Positions 16,451 through 26,101 of a stretch of 64,000 nt of DNA are shown piece after piece; the stretch's first letter is position 1, and every line of letters starts with the position of its first letter. Source of the stretch: an uncultured Oscillospiraceae bacterium (GTDB lineage: Bacteria > Bacillota > Clostridia > Oscillospirales > Ruminococcaceae). The notes beneath the pieces were generated by a model that worked only from the letters and a program-made list of their open reading frames with translations, ran no database searches and was not told the origin of the DNA. Both the position numbers and the translations under genes were made by a program. The stretch is taken from the NCBI GenBank assembly GCA_905197685.1, contig CAJJZS010000001.1, forward strand, positions 62,001-126,000, given 5' to 3'.

Positions 16451-19084
16451 ATGGAAAGAAAAATCTCAAGCAAACCGGTCGATGTATCAAAACTTTCTCC
16501 GATGATGCGACAGTATTGGAGCGTCAAGCAGCGCTATCTGGAACAGTTGCTGTTTTTCAGACTCGGAGATTTTTATGAATTGTTTTTTGATGATGCGCTG
16601 ATTGCTTCCAGAGAGCTGGAACTTACCTTAACCGGAAAGGAATGCGGATTGGAAGAACGCGCGCCGATGTGCGGAGTGCCCTATCACAGCAGTGAAAACT
16701 ATATTGCAAAATTGGTAAAAAAAGGCTATAAGGTAGCAATCTGTGAGCAGGTAGAGGACCCCGCTACAGCAAAGGGATTGGTAAAGCGGGAGATTATTCG
16801 AGTTGTGACGCCGGGAACGGTGCTGGAAAGCAATATGCTGGATGCGGCAGTCAATAACTATCTTTGTCTGATTTATCGGGAACCGGATTCCGAACGCTTT
16901 GCCCTCGCGTTTTCCGATGTTTCCACCGGAGAAGTATCCGCGTTGCAGATTGATACCGAGTGGGAAAAACGGGTTCCCAACGAGCTGGGACGTTTTTCTC
17001 CGGCAGAGGTGCTGATGAATCCGGCAGCAGCGGAATGTTCGGAAATCACCTCCTTTTTAAAGGAGCGTCTGCACCTTCATGCAGATGTTGCGCCGGAAGA
17101 GCTGTTTGAATGGGAAAGCTGTCGGGAGCTTGCAAACCGACAGTTTGGACAGGAACAGCTTGAACAGTTGGAAGAAACCGACTCTCCGGTGATTGCCGCA
17201 TTGGGGGCGATGATTGCCTATCTGACGCAAACTCAGCGACACGGTCTGGAAAGTTTGACCCATCTGGAAATATACAGCGACGCCCAGTATATGACATTGG
17301 ATTTAACGGCGAGGAGAAATCTGGAGCTGACACAGACGCTGCGCAGCGGAGAAAAGAAGGGAACGCTGCTTTGGGTATTGGATCAGACCAAAACAGCGAT
17401 GGGAAAACGCCTGATTCGTTCGGTGATTGAAAAACCGCTTTTAAATCCGACAATGATTAATAAGCGGCTGAATGCGGTGGGCGAGCTGTTGGAAGACAGT
17501 ATTCGTCTGGACAATATCAGAGAGGTGCTTCGGGATATTTTTGATTTGGAGCGCTTGATTACCCGTATTGTTTACGGCTCGGTAACGCCGCGTGAGATGC
17601 GTACTTTGCAATTTACGGCGCAGAAACTGCCGTATCTGAAAGAAACGGTGGGAGAAGTAAAAACAATCTATCTGCGCCGTCTGTTGGAAACCATTGACCC
17701 GTTGGATGATATTTGCAATTTGATTGACTGCGCGATTGCAGACGACCCGCCGGCAGTTTTAAAAGACGGCGGTGTGATTCGGGAGGGATACAGTGAAGAA
17801 CTGGATTCTTTAAGAAATATTGTTCACAACACCAAAGGGGTGCTGGCTCAGGTAGAGGCAAAGGAACGGGAAAAGACCGGAATCAAAAATCTAAAGATAG
17901 GATTTAATAATGTTTTCGGCTACTATATTGAGGTTACAAAATCATTTCTTTCTCAGGTACCGCAGGAATATATCCGAAAGCAGACATTGACCGGCAGCGA
18001 ACGATATATTACACAGGAACTTAAGGAACTGGAACAAACCATTCTGGGCGCAAAGGAAAAAATTCTTGTAATGGAAAACAGGTTGTTTGATGAGGTGCGC
18101 GAACAGGTTGCGCAGCAGATTCACAGGGTACAGGCAACGGCAAATGCGATTGCGTGGCTGGATTTATACGCAAGTTTTGCAAAGGTTGCGCTGGATCAAA
18201 ATTACTGCCGACCGGATGTGGATTTATCCGGGAAAATACAGATTCAAGACGGCAGACATCCCGTTGTGGAAAAGATGCTCAGCGATACGCTGTTTGTTTC
18301 AAACGATACCACGCTGGATCAGGGAGATAATCAGGTTGCAATCATTACCGGACCGAATATGGCAGGTAAGTCTACCTATATGCGGCAGACTGCGCTGATT
18401 GTGCTGATGGCACAGATTGGCTCCTATGTTCCAGCTCGCGCTGCACAGATTGGCGTGGTAGACGGCATTTATACCCGTGTGGGCGCTTCCGATGATTTGG
18501 CGTCGGGAAAATCCACCTTTATGGTGGAGATGAGTGAGGTGGCACAGATTTTAAAGAACGCTACCAAAAACAGTCTGCTCATTTTAGATGAAATCGGCAG
18601 AGGAACCTCCACCTTTGACGGAATGAGTATTGCGCGCGCGGTAATAGAGCATATTGCAAACCGAAAAAAACTGGGCGCAAAAACTTTATTTGCAACCCAT
18701 TACCACGAATTGACCGAATTGGAGCAGGCATTCTGCAATATCAAAAATTATAATATTGCGGTCAAAAAGAAGGAGAATGAAATCTTTTTCCTTCGCCGCA
18801 TTGTCAGAGGGGGAACCGATGACAGCTACGGAATTGATGTGTCCCGATTGGCAGGAATCCCCGAGGAGATTATCGTGCGGGCGCAGCAGATTTTAAAACA
18901 GCTGGAGTCGGGGGCAATCCCGAGCGGCAGACAAACCGCAAAAGCAAAACAACAGGAACAGCAACAGCTTTTGTTTGAACCGGAAGAACCTGAGGTTGTC
19001 AGAAGGCTGAAAGAAATTGATATTGAAAAGATTACGCCGGTGCAGGCTTTGGTTTTGCTTTCGGAATTAAAGTCAAGAATTTAA
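16451..19084 (+). CDS. mutS: DNA mismatch repair protein MutS
   Basis: 877 residues from the ATG behind AAAGGAAAGAATC; the upstream extension has no conserved sequence. It has the N-terminal mismatch-binding FYELF motif, then connector, lever, clamp and ATPase domains. Walker A GPNMAGKST lies at about residue 633, with ILDEIGRGTSTFDG and ATHYHEL. It recognises mispairs and recruits MutL, encoded 283 bp downstream after a small regulator gene. The length is normal for MutS1. Confidence 0.97.
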   Translation: MERKISSKPVDVSKLSPMMRQYWSVKQRYLEQLLFFRLGDFYELFFDDALIASRELELTLTGKECGLEERAPMCGVPYHSSENYIAKLVKKGYKVAICEQVEDPATAKGLVKREIIRVVTPGTVLESNMLDAAVNNYLCLIYREPDSERFALAFSDVSTGEVSALQIDTEWEKRVPNELGRFSPAEVLMNPAAAECSEITSFLKERLHLHADVAPEELFEWESCRELANRQFGQEQLEQLEETDSPVIAALGAMIAYLTQTQRHGLESLTHLEIYSDAQYMTLDLTARRNLELTQTLRSGEKKGTLLWVLDQTKTAMGKRLIRSVIEKPLLNPTMINKRLNAVGELLEDSIRLDNIREVLRDIFDLERLITRIVYGSVTPREMRTLQFTAQKLPYLKETVGEVKTIYLRRLLETIDPLDDICNLIDCAIADDPPAVLKDGGVIREGYSEELDSLRNIVHNTKGVLAQVEAKEREKTGIKNLKIGFNNVFGYYIEVTKSFLSQVPQEYIRKQTLTGSERYITQELKELEQTILGAKEKILVMENRLFDEVREQVAQQIHRVQATANAIAWLDLYASFAKVALDQNYCRPDVDLSGKIQIQDGRHPVVEKMLSDTLFVSNDTTLDQGDNQVAIITGPNMAGKSTYMRQTALIVLMAQIGSYVPARAAQIGVVDGIYTRVGASDDLASGKSTFMVEMSEVAQILKNATKNSLLILDEIGRGTSTFDGMSIARAVIEHIANRKKLGAKTLFATHYHELTELEQAFCNIKNYNIAVKKKENEIFFLRRIVRGGTDDSYGIDVSRLAGIPEEIIVRAQQILKQLESGAIPSGRQTAKAKQQEQQQLLFEPEEPEVVRRLKEIDIEKITPVQALVLLSELKSRI

Positions 19085-19117
19085 TCCGAACAGATTAGCC
19101 GAAAGGACGATGGATAA

Positions 19118-19339
19118 ATGGTATTTTTTGCAGACAGAATATATCAGTTAAGAAATGAAAAGGGATATACCAGGGAAGAGCTGGCTTCCGAGTTGGGATG
19201 TATCCCGCGGGCAATTCAGGATTATGAGGAAGGAAAGCTGTATCCTCATGCAATTACAATGGTCGATCTTGCTGATTTTTTTGATGTTTCGTTGGATTAT
19301 TTGATGGGAAGAACCGACCGCAGAGAGATTAACAGATAA
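19118..19339 (+). CDS. Small XRE family helix-turn-helix protein
   Basis: 73 residues made almost wholly of a lambda-repressor-type helix-turn-helix: IYQLRNEKGYTREELASELG then AIQDYEEGKLYPHAITMVDLADFFDVSLDYLMGRT. It should be a DNA-binding regulator with no ligand domain. Its place between mutS and mutL, with gaps of about 30 nt on both sides, makes cotranscription with the repair genes likely. The target is unknown; the repair operon itself is one option. Confidence 0.9.
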   Translation: MVFFADRIYQLRNEKGYTREELASELGCIPRAIQDYEEGKLYPHAITMVDLADFFDVSLDYLMGRTDRREINR

Positions 19340-19367
19340 GAATCCCGATTTTTCAGGAAAGGAGCTG

Positions 19368-21461
19368 ATGCGGATGGGTGTTATTCGATTGCTTGACGAT
19401 GAGGTGTCTCAGCTGATTGCGGCGGGGGAAGTGGTAGAGCGTCCCTCCTCTGTAGTAAAGGAACTGGTGGAAAATTCGATTGATGCGGGAGCCTCTAAGA
19501 TTACGGTAGAAATCAGGCACGGCGGAGTTACGCAGATTCGTGTCAGCGACAACGGCAGCGGAATCCAGCCGGACGATGTTAAGATGATGTTTCTTCGCCA
19601 TGCCACCAGCAAGGTTCGCACACAGGAAGATTTAACCCATATTGCAACATTGGGATTTCGCGGGGAGGCGATGGCGTCTATCCATGCCGTTTCCCGCATG
19701 GAAGTGATTACCAGAACGCATGGAAGCGATGAAGGGGTTTGCTACCGCGGCGAAGGGGCGCAGATTGGAGAAGTTGTCCCGGCAGGCTGCCCCGAAGGAA
19801 CAACGATTCGGGTTGCGGATTTGTTTTATAACACACCTGCCAGAATGAAGTTTTTAAAAAAGGATGTTCAGGAAGGAAATTCGGTAGCAGGAGTGGTGGA
19901 ACGAATTGCTTTGTCCCATCCGGAAATTTCCTTTCAGCTGATTCGGGAAGGGCAGACAAAACTGCATACTCCCGGGGACGGCAGGCTGCTTTCGGCAATT
20001 CACGCAGTATACGGAAAAGAGTTTACACAGAATTTGGCGCAGGTGGAGTATGCGCAGGGAAATATTTCGGTCAGCGGGTTTGTTACCTTGCCTTCGGCGA
20101 GCCGCTCTAACCGCACCATGCAGACCTTTTTTGTCAATGGACGCTATGTAAAGAGTGTGACGGCAAGAACAGCGTTGGAAGAAGCGTTTAAACACTCGAT
20201 AATGGTCGGAAAATTTCCGGCTTGTGTTTTAAACCTTTCGATACCGTTTACCGAAACGGATATCAATGTTCATCCGGCAAAAATAGAGGTGCGTTTTACC
20301 AACGAGCGCCCGGTTTTTGACGCGGTTTACTATGGGGTAAAAAGCGCGCTGTCCAAGCAGGATAAGATGCCGCTGCCCGCAGCACAGCAGAACGGAAAAA
20401 AAACGATGACAGTTTTTGATTTGCAGCGTCAGCCGCAGATTGAGCAGATAAAATTGACACAGCAGGAGCCCCGAACTGTGCAGGGAAAACAAAGTGGTTT
20501 AAAAAATTTGCCGGACAGAATGAGCGCGGAGCAGTACCGCAGCTTTTTTCGTGAAGACGACGGCAAAAAAGAAGAAACAGGGCGTCTGATTTTTTGCGAC
20601 CTTTTGCCCGAGCAGGCAAAGAGGGAACGGGAGCAACCTGTTATTTTAAGGGAAGAACCTCGTTTTTCCGAATACAACGCAAAGTGTTCTTTGAGGACGG
20701 ACAGCTTGAAAACCGATTGGGTGGAAAAGCGTGAAACAAAACCGCAGCGTTCGACACAAAAAGAAGAAACAATTTCTCCTGCTGCGGAGATTACCTTAAA
20801 ACCGCAGACGGAACAAATATTCCGGCAAAAAACGCAGCAGGAAAAAAATATCGAATCCGTTCGGGAAATAGAGAAATCTCAGGAATCGCCGGAACAGTTT
20901 CGTCTGTTGGGAGAGATTATGGGGACATATCTTGTGGCAGAGGGAAAAGACCGTTTAATTTTAATTGACAAACACGCGGCACACGAGCGTTTGATTTTTA
21001 ACCGCTTAAAAAAACAGGATTTTACCGGAGAACGGCAGCTTTTGCTGGAGCCGATAATGGTGCATCTAAGTCGGGAAGATTATCAGGGAGCGGCACAGAG
21101 TATTTCTCTGTTTGAACAGGCAGGATTTTTGGTGGAAGATTTCGGTGACGGCGATTTAATGGTACGGGAGGTTCCTGTTCTGCTGTCCGGAGCGCAGATT
21201 CAGGAAATTGTGGAACAGACGGCGCACAGCCTTTCAAAAAATAAGAAAGATTTAACGCCGCAGGCGTTGGACGAGCTGCTCCATTCGGTTGCCTGCAAAA
21301 GTGCAGTCCGGGCGAACGATAAAAATGCGATGCCCGAACTATATGAGATTGTGGAACTGCTGCGAGAGGACGAGGATGCCAAATATTGCCCGCACGGCAG
21401 ACCGATTGCAAGAACAATTACCAAAAGGGAAATCGAACGGATGTTCGGTCGATTGGGATAA
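19368..21461 (+). CDS. mutL: DNA mismatch repair protein MutL (endonuclease type)
   Basis: 697 residues. The N-terminal GHKL ATPase has VKELVENSIDAGA, DNGSGI and GFRGEA. A long variable linker (about residues 340-500) is rich in Gln/Lys/Glu. The C-terminal domain carries metal-endonuclease motifs: DKHAAHE from residue 534 (the usual DQHA(X)2E(X)4E with Lys for Gln), ACKSAVRA and CPHGRP. It nicks the strand to be repaired, as expected in bacteria lacking MutH. The start is ATG at 19368 behind AAAGGAG; ATG at 19374 is also possible. Confidence 0.95.
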   Translation: MRMGVIRLLDDEVSQLIAAGEVVERPSSVVKELVENSIDAGASKITVEIRHGGVTQIRVSDNGSGIQPDDVKMMFLRHATSKVRTQEDLTHIATLGFRGEAMASIHAVSRMEVITRTHGSDEGVCYRGEGAQIGEVVPAGCPEGTTIRVADLFYNTPARMKFLKKDVQEGNSVAGVVERIALSHPEISFQLIREGQTKLHTPGDGRLLSAIHAVYGKEFTQNLAQVEYAQGNISVSGFVTLPSASRSNRTMQTFFVNGRYVKSVTARTALEEAFKHSIMVGKFPACVLNLSIPFTETDINVHPAKIEVRFTNERPVFDAVYYGVKSALSKQDKMPLPAAQQNGKKTMTVFDLQRQPQIEQIKLTQQEPRTVQGKQSGLKNLPDRMSAEQYRSFFREDDGKKEETGRLIFCDLLPEQAKREREQPVILREEPRFSEYNAKCSLRTDSLKTDWVEKRETKPQRSTQKEETISPAAEITLKPQTEQIFRQKTQQEKNIESVREIEKSQESPEQFRLLGEIMGTYLVAEGKDRLILIDKHAAHERLIFNRLKKQDFTGERQLLLEPIMVHLSREDYQGAAQSISLFEQAGFLVEDFGDGDLMVREVPVLLSGAQIQEIVEQTAHSLSKNKKDLTPQALDELLHSVACKSAVRANDKNAMPELYEIVELLREDEDAKYCPHGRPIARTITKREIERMFGRLG

Positions 21462-21485
21462 ATGGCAAAGAAACGAGGGGAAAAA

Positions 21486-22481
21486 ATGCAGAACGAAAAA
21501 ATACCGTTGGTGGTGGTGGCAGGACCGACCGCATCCGGAAAAACGGCGGCAGGCGTATATTTGGCGCAGCAGCTTAACGGAGAGGTAATTTCTGCCGATT
21601 CTATGCAGATTTACCGCCATTTAACGGTGGGAACGGCAAAACCGACCGAACGGGAGATGCAGGGGGTACCGCACCATCTGATTGATTTTTTAGAGCCGTC
21701 CGAATCCTTTTCGGTAGCTGATTATGTGAATTTGGCAAGAGAAAAAATTGCTCAAATTACAGCGGCGGGAAAACTACCTATTTTGGTGGGGGGAACGGGA
21801 CTGTATATCAGCTCGTTAGTGGATAATATCTGCTTTTCCGATGAGGAGGGAGATGCCGCCCTGCGGGAAGAATACCGGAGATTTGCGCATGAAAACGGCG
21901 TTCAGGCGCTTTGGGAAAAATTAAACGAGGTGGACCCGCAGGCTGCGGAAAAAATTCATCCAAACAATGTAGGAAGGGTAGCGCGTGCATTAGAGGTTTA
22001 CCACACAACAGGAGTTCCCATCTCCCGTCATCAAAAAGAATCCCGCAGACAGCCTTCTCCTTACCGGGTTTGCATGATGGCGATTAACTTTCATGACCGC
22101 CAAAAGCTGTATGACAGAATCAATCTCAGAGTGACCAAAATGCTGGAAGAAGGTTTGGAGCAGGAAGCGAGATGGCTGATTCAAAACGGATATCGGGCGA
22201 CCAGTTTTCAGGCGATCGGATATAAGGAAATGACAGATTACCTTGACGGAAAAGAAACGTTGGAGGAAGCCTGCGACCATATTCGTCAGGAATCCAGAAG
22301 GTATGCAAAGCGTCAGTTGACATGGTTTCGCAGAGATGAGCGATACCGGTGGTTTTATGCGGAAGATTTTGCTTCTCCGGCGCAAATGTACCGGGAAATG
22401 ACAGAATGTGTAAAAAGAACGCTGAGTGGGGAAAAAGACAGCGCAGACTGTCAGAATCTCCCACAAGGCGACAAAAAATAA
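21486..22481 (+). CDS. miaA: tRNA dimethylallyltransferase
   Basis: 331 residues from the ATG at 21486, behind GAGGGG; an in-frame ATG at 21462 abuts the mutL stop and cannot be excluded. P-loop GPTASGKT, DSMQIYRHLTVGTAKP, GGTGLYI and WFRRDERYRWF are classical MiaA motifs. It transfers dimethylallyl to A37 of tRNAs reading UNN codons, giving the i6A used by MiaB. Tight spacing to mutL suggests cotranscription. Confidence 0.94.
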   Translation: MQNEKIPLVVVAGPTASGKTAAGVYLAQQLNGEVISADSMQIYRHLTVGTAKPTEREMQGVPHHLIDFLEPSESFSVADYVNLAREKIAQITAAGKLPILVGGTGLYISSLVDNICFSDEEGDAALREEYRRFAHENGVQALWEKLNEVDPQAAEKIHPNNVGRVARALEVYHTTGVPISRHQKESRRQPSPYRVCMMAINFHDRQKLYDRINLRVTKMLEEGLEQEARWLIQNGYRATSFQAIGYKEMTDYLDGKETLEEACDHIRQESRRYAKRQLTWFRRDERYRWFYAEDFASPAQMYREMTECVKRTLSGEKDSADCQNLPQGDKK

Positions 22482-22518
22482 AGGGAAAAGATGATATACT
22501 GACAGGGGAGGTTATTCT

Positions 22519-22746
22519 ATGCTTAATTTACAGGATATGTTTTTGAATCAGCTTCGTAAGGAAAAGACAATCGTAACGGTATATCTGGTAAACGGATTTC
22601 AGCTCAGAGGTTTTGTAAGAGGTTTTGACAGTTTCACCATTATTATCGAAAATGAGGGAAAACAGAATCTGGTATATAAAAATGCAATTTCTACCATTAC
22701 CCCCGCAAAGGCTGTCAAACTGTTGGATGATGAAATTACAGAATAA
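22519..22746 (+). CDS. hfq: RNA chaperone Hfq
   Basis: 75 residues: Sm1 motif (VYLVNGFQLRGFVRGFDSFTI) and Sm2 motif VYKNAISTI, where most proteins have YKHAIST. It forms a hexameric ring that binds A-rich and U-rich RNA. The position directly after miaA is the same as in many bacteria. The short acidic tail (DDEITE) is typical for Firmicutes. The start lies behind GGGGAGG. Confidence 0.95.
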   Translation: MLNLQDMFLNQLRKEKTIVTVYLVNGFQLRGFVRGFDSFTIIIENEGKQNLVYKNAISTITPAKAVKLLDDEITE

Positions 22747-22778
22747 GCTCAAAGGAATCACAGGAAGGGAGGAATGAG

Positions 22779-24077
22779 ATGGCAGGTTATCAGAAAAAAA
22801 CAAAGGGAAACCAAAACAAACGCTGGATTGCTATCGGTTTTGCAGTGTTTTTGCTGGTGTATGTCGGCAGTCAGCTGTGGGGATTTGCAAACATTAAAAT
22901 CAGAACAGAAGAAGTAATGGACGATACCATCTATGACTTTGTTCGGGCAGAAGGAATGGTGTTCCGAAGCGAAACAGTCATTCCTCAAAGCGCAAGCGGC
23001 GTCACCGTTTACAACTATGCCGACGGAGAAGAAGTAGCAAAGGAGCAGGACGTTGCGGTAGTTTACAAGGACAAAACCGTTTCGATGGTCAACAATCAGA
23101 TTGAACAGATGAAAGAGGAATTAAAATCCTTGGAAAAGGCGCAGACGGTAAAGGCAACCCGTTATTCTGCAATTACCAATCTTTCGGGGGAGATCAATGA
23201 CCAGGCGGGAAAAATTGTCGATTTTTCTGCCGACGGCGTAGTGGAAGGAATTGCCGAATACAAAGAAGAACTGACCGGTTTGCTCAATCGAAAAAAAATT
23301 GCATTGGGCGAAGAGGATACCTTTGCAGATCGAATTGCAGAGTTGAATACGGAAATTTCCTATCTGGAGAAGGCAAAAAAGAAAGAAAAAGGCGTTTCTA
23401 TCGAGGCTCCCGAAGCGGGATATTTTTGCAAAGAGGTGGACGGATATGAGCAAATTCTCACTGCCGAAGCATTAGAGGACTTAACCTATGAGAAGTACCA
23501 GCAGTTAAAATCCGCTCAGCCGCAATCGGTAGGAAAGACAGCGGGCAAAATTGTCAAAAGTCATGTCTGGTATTTGGGTGTGGATTTGGAAAACGCGCAG
23601 GCGCAGAAATTTGAGGTGGAGGATCAGGTAAAACTTGATTTTAAATTTGCAAACGGACAAACGATTGCGGCAAAGGTTGTCAAGATTATTCCTGATAACG
23701 AGCGAAAAAAATCGGTGGTTTTGTTTGAATGTAAGGATGTAACCGATCAGCTTCTTCAAGTAAGAAAGCAGAGCGTCGATATTATCTTTACGACCTATTC
23801 GGGTTTGAGAATCAGTTCAAAGGCGTTATATCATGAACAGAATATACCGGGTGTTTATGTATTGGATAAAACAACCATTCGTTTTAAACCGGTAGAAATC
23901 ATTAAAGATAACGGCAACTTTATCCTTTGTGAACCAAGAGAAGGAACCGACAGCGAACATACCTTAAACCGCCTGGATTTGGTAATTACAGAAAGCGGCG
24001 GAGTTCCGATGAAGGACGGAACTTTATTGGATGAGGATACTGTGAAAGGAGTTGTGTCAAACAATGCCGGAAGTTAA
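22779..24077 (+). CDS. HlyD-like membrane-anchored protein of the division cluster
   Basis: 432 residues. A short basic N-terminus is followed by one membrane helix (about 19-38), then an extracytoplasmic part with a beta-barrel/lipoyl-like half, a coiled-coil stretch (about 100-200) and a further beta domain. This matches HlyD/membrane-fusion adaptor architecture. No efflux pump gene is nearby. It sits between hfq and yggS-sepF, a position seen repeatedly in Clostridia, which hints at an envelope or division role rather than export (inference). It overlaps the next gene by 14 nt. Confidence 0.78.
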   Translation: MAGYQKKTKGNQNKRWIAIGFAVFLLVYVGSQLWGFANIKIRTEEVMDDTIYDFVRAEGMVFRSETVIPQSASGVTVYNYADGEEVAKEQDVAVVYKDKTVSMVNNQIEQMKEELKSLEKAQTVKATRYSAITNLSGEINDQAGKIVDFSADGVVEGIAEYKEELTGLLNRKKIALGEEDTFADRIAELNTEISYLEKAKKKEKGVSIEAPEAGYFCKEVDGYEQILTAEALEDLTYEKYQQLKSAQPQSVGKTAGKIVKSHVWYLGVDLENAQAQKFEVEDQVKLDFKFANGQTIAAKVVKIIPDNERKKSVVLFECKDVTDQLLQVRKQSVDIIFTTYSGLRISSKALYHEQNIPGVYVLDKTTIRFKPVEIIKDNGNFILCEPREGTDSEHTLNRLDLVITESGGVPMKDGTLLDEDTVKGVVSNNAGS

Positions 24078-24795
24078 TCAAAACAAAGAAGAAAGTCATG
24101 TAGCGCAAAATGTTCGGGAAATTGCGGCGCAGGTAACTGCGGCGGCAGAAAAGGCGGGAAGAAATCCGCAGGAAATCCGAATTATGGCAGTAACCAAAAC
24201 GGTTGACCCAATGTATGTCAATCAGGCAATCGAGCAGGGAATTACCTTGTTGGGCGAAAATAAAGCGCAAGAACTTTGCGCAAAGTATGACAGCTATCGC
24301 AAGGACGGGGTAGAGATTCATTTTATCGGACACTTGCAGACCAATAAGGTTCGTCAGATTGTCGATAAAGTCTGCATGGTGGAATCGGTGGACAGCGTAA
24401 AGCTGGCAAAGGAAATTGACAAACAGTGCGCTGCCATTGACAAGGTAATGGACATTCTTCTGGAAGTGAATATCGGAAGAGAAGAAAATAAAACAGGAAT
24501 CTTTCCGGAGAATTTGATTGAGGTTTTGGAAGAAGTTTCCAAATTACAACATATTAGAATCCGCGGATTGATGACAATTCCGCCCGTATGCGAAAATAAA
24601 GAGCAAGTTTCTCAATATTTTTCACAAATGGAGCAACTATTTATTGACATAAAGCAGAAAAAATATGATAATATCAGTATGGAAATTTTATCTATGGGAA
24701 TGTCCGGAGATTACCCGCTTGCAATAGAACATGGTTCGACCATCGTTCGTATCGGAACGGCAATGTTTGGACAAAGGAATTATAAAAGGAGCTAA
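24064..24795 (+). CDS. PLP homeostasis protein, YggS family
   Basis: 243 residues from ATG 24064; a GTG at 24052 is closer to AGGAG but only 2 nt from it. Alanine-racemase-like TIM barrel with the PLP lysine in IMAVTKTV, FIGHLQTNK, LLEVNIGREENKTG, GLMTIPP and SMGMSGDYPLAIEHGST. It binds pyridoxal phosphate and keeps vitamin B6 and amino acid pools balanced. It lies upstream of sepF as in many Gram-positive bacteria. Confidence 0.93.
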   Translation: MPEVNQNKEESHVAQNVREIAAQVTAAAEKAGRNPQEIRIMAVTKTVDPMYVNQAIEQGITLLGENKAQELCAKYDSYRKDGVEIHFIGHLQTNKVRQIVDKVCMVESVDSVKLAKEIDKQCAAIDKVMDILLEVNIGREENKTGIFPENLIEVLEEVSKLQHIRIRGLMTIPPVCENKEQVSQYFSQMEQLFIDIKQKKYDNISMEILSMGMSGDYPLAIEHGSTIVRIGTAMFGQRNYKRS

Positions 24796-24802
24796 GAGAA
24801 CT

Positions 24803-25255
24803 ATGGCACTGAAAGATACATTAAGAAATTTGATCGGACTTCCGGACGATGATTACGATGATGACTACGATGACGATATGCAGTCGGGAAATATGGAACA
24901 GGATAATGATGACAATCAAATGCCGGGTTCTTCCTCCTCCGACCGCAAACATAATAAGGTAGTGAATATCCATGCGACCACTCAGCTGGCGGTTGTATTG
25001 GTAAAACCGGAACGTTACGAGGACGCAGCGTCTATCGCAGATCATTTAAACGCGAAGAAAACGGTTGTTTTGAATTTGGAGCAGACCAGCAAAGATGTTT
25101 CCAGAAGACTGATTGACTTTTTGTGCGGGGTAGCTTATGCAAACAACGGTCAGATGAAACGCGTTGCAAATAACACCTACATCATCACCCCGTATAATGT
25201 CGATATTATGGGCGATCTTTTGGACGAGCTGGAAAACAACGGCGTTATTTTCTAA
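24803..25255 (+). CDS. sepF: Cell division protein SepF
   Basis: 150 residues from the ATG behind AAAGGAGCTAAGAGAACT. An N-terminal amphipathic membrane-targeting helix (ALKDTLRNLIGL) is followed by an acidic Asp-rich linker and the SepF domain (VVLVKPERYEDAASIADHL, DFLCGVAYANNG). It tethers FtsZ to the membrane. Its stop codon overlaps the next ATG (TAATG), so ylmH translation is coupled. Confidence 0.95.
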   Translation: MALKDTLRNLIGLPDDDYDDDYDDDMQSGNMEQDNDDNQMPGSSSSDRKHNKVVNIHATTQLAVVLVKPERYEDAASIADHLNAKKTVVLNLEQTSKDVSRRLIDFLCGVAYANNGQMKRVANNTYIITPYNVDIMGDLLDELENNGVIF

Positions 25256-26070
25256 TGGCTCAGTCTTATGTTCGGCGTACGGAAGAGGATAAAATCTTTT
25301 GCGCGCATATTGAGGATCTTGTTTGTCAGATGCAGAAAAGCTGTATGCCCTGTTTTTCCCGATTTTTAGACGAACGGGAACAAGCATTGGCAGAGGCTGT
25401 TTTACGACAAAATAAAATTACGCAGGATCAATATTATTTTTGGACAGGCTTTGCGGTTTCCGAAGAAAATGCGATGGGACGCAGAATGTTGGGAATTTTC
25501 CCCGAGTATCTTTCCACATCAAACGGGATAGAACCCGCTGTCTGGGAAGAACAGTTTCCCATTGAAGCAGTGACCCTTTCTTATCATGAACGGGACGGGC
25601 TGACCCATCGGGATATTTTAGGTTCCTGTATGGGTTTGGGAATGAAAAGAGAATTGTTGGGGGAGATTTTAACAGGCGGAGATTTTGCGGTTATTTTCTG
25701 TACTCCGACCGCTCGGGAAATGATTTTGTCCGAACTGGAACAGGTGGGCAGGGTAAAGGTAGCGAAATGTGGGGGAATCCCTCCGGAGCTGCCGCCGATG
25801 TACCACTTAGAATATAAGACGGGAACAGTGAGTTCGTTGCGCTTGGATTGTGTGGTTGCGCTTGCAGTCAATCTCAGTCGGGAAAAAAGTGCCGCGCTCA
25901 TCGAGGGCGGGTCGGTTAATCTGAACTTTTTTGAAGAAACAAAGATATCCAAAGAAATTTCTCAGGGAGATATTCTTTCCCTGCGCGGTTACGGTCGTTT
26001 TGTGTTAAGCGAAGTGGGCGCACAAAGCAAAAAGGGAAGGATTCATATTACGATAGGCAAATATGTTTAA
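25255..26070 (+). CDS. ylmH: S4-domain RNA-binding protein YlmH
   Basis: 271 residues. The N-terminal YlmH region is followed by a C-terminal S4 RNA-binding domain (about 185-260; ALIEGGSVNLNF, QGDILSLRGYGRFVL). In Firmicutes YlmH-type proteins bind ribosome complexes and help rescue stalled 50S-peptidyl-tRNA; older work tied the gene to division by context. It is cotranscribed with sepF and divIVA. Confidence 0.9.
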   Translation: MAQSYVRRTEEDKIFCAHIEDLVCQMQKSCMPCFSRFLDEREQALAEAVLRQNKITQDQYYFWTGFAVSEENAMGRRMLGIFPEYLSTSNGIEPAVWEEQFPIEAVTLSYHERDGLTHRDILGSCMGLGMKRELLGEILTGGDFAVIFCTPTAREMILSELEQVGRVKVAKCGGIPPELPPMYHLEYKTGTVSSLRLDCVVALAVNLSREKSAALIEGGSVNLNFFEETKISKEISQGDILSLRGYGRFVLSEVGAQSKKGRIHITIGKYV

Positions 26071-26101
26071 GAAAAGCCTAAACTAAGGGGAGGTATTTTT
26101 T

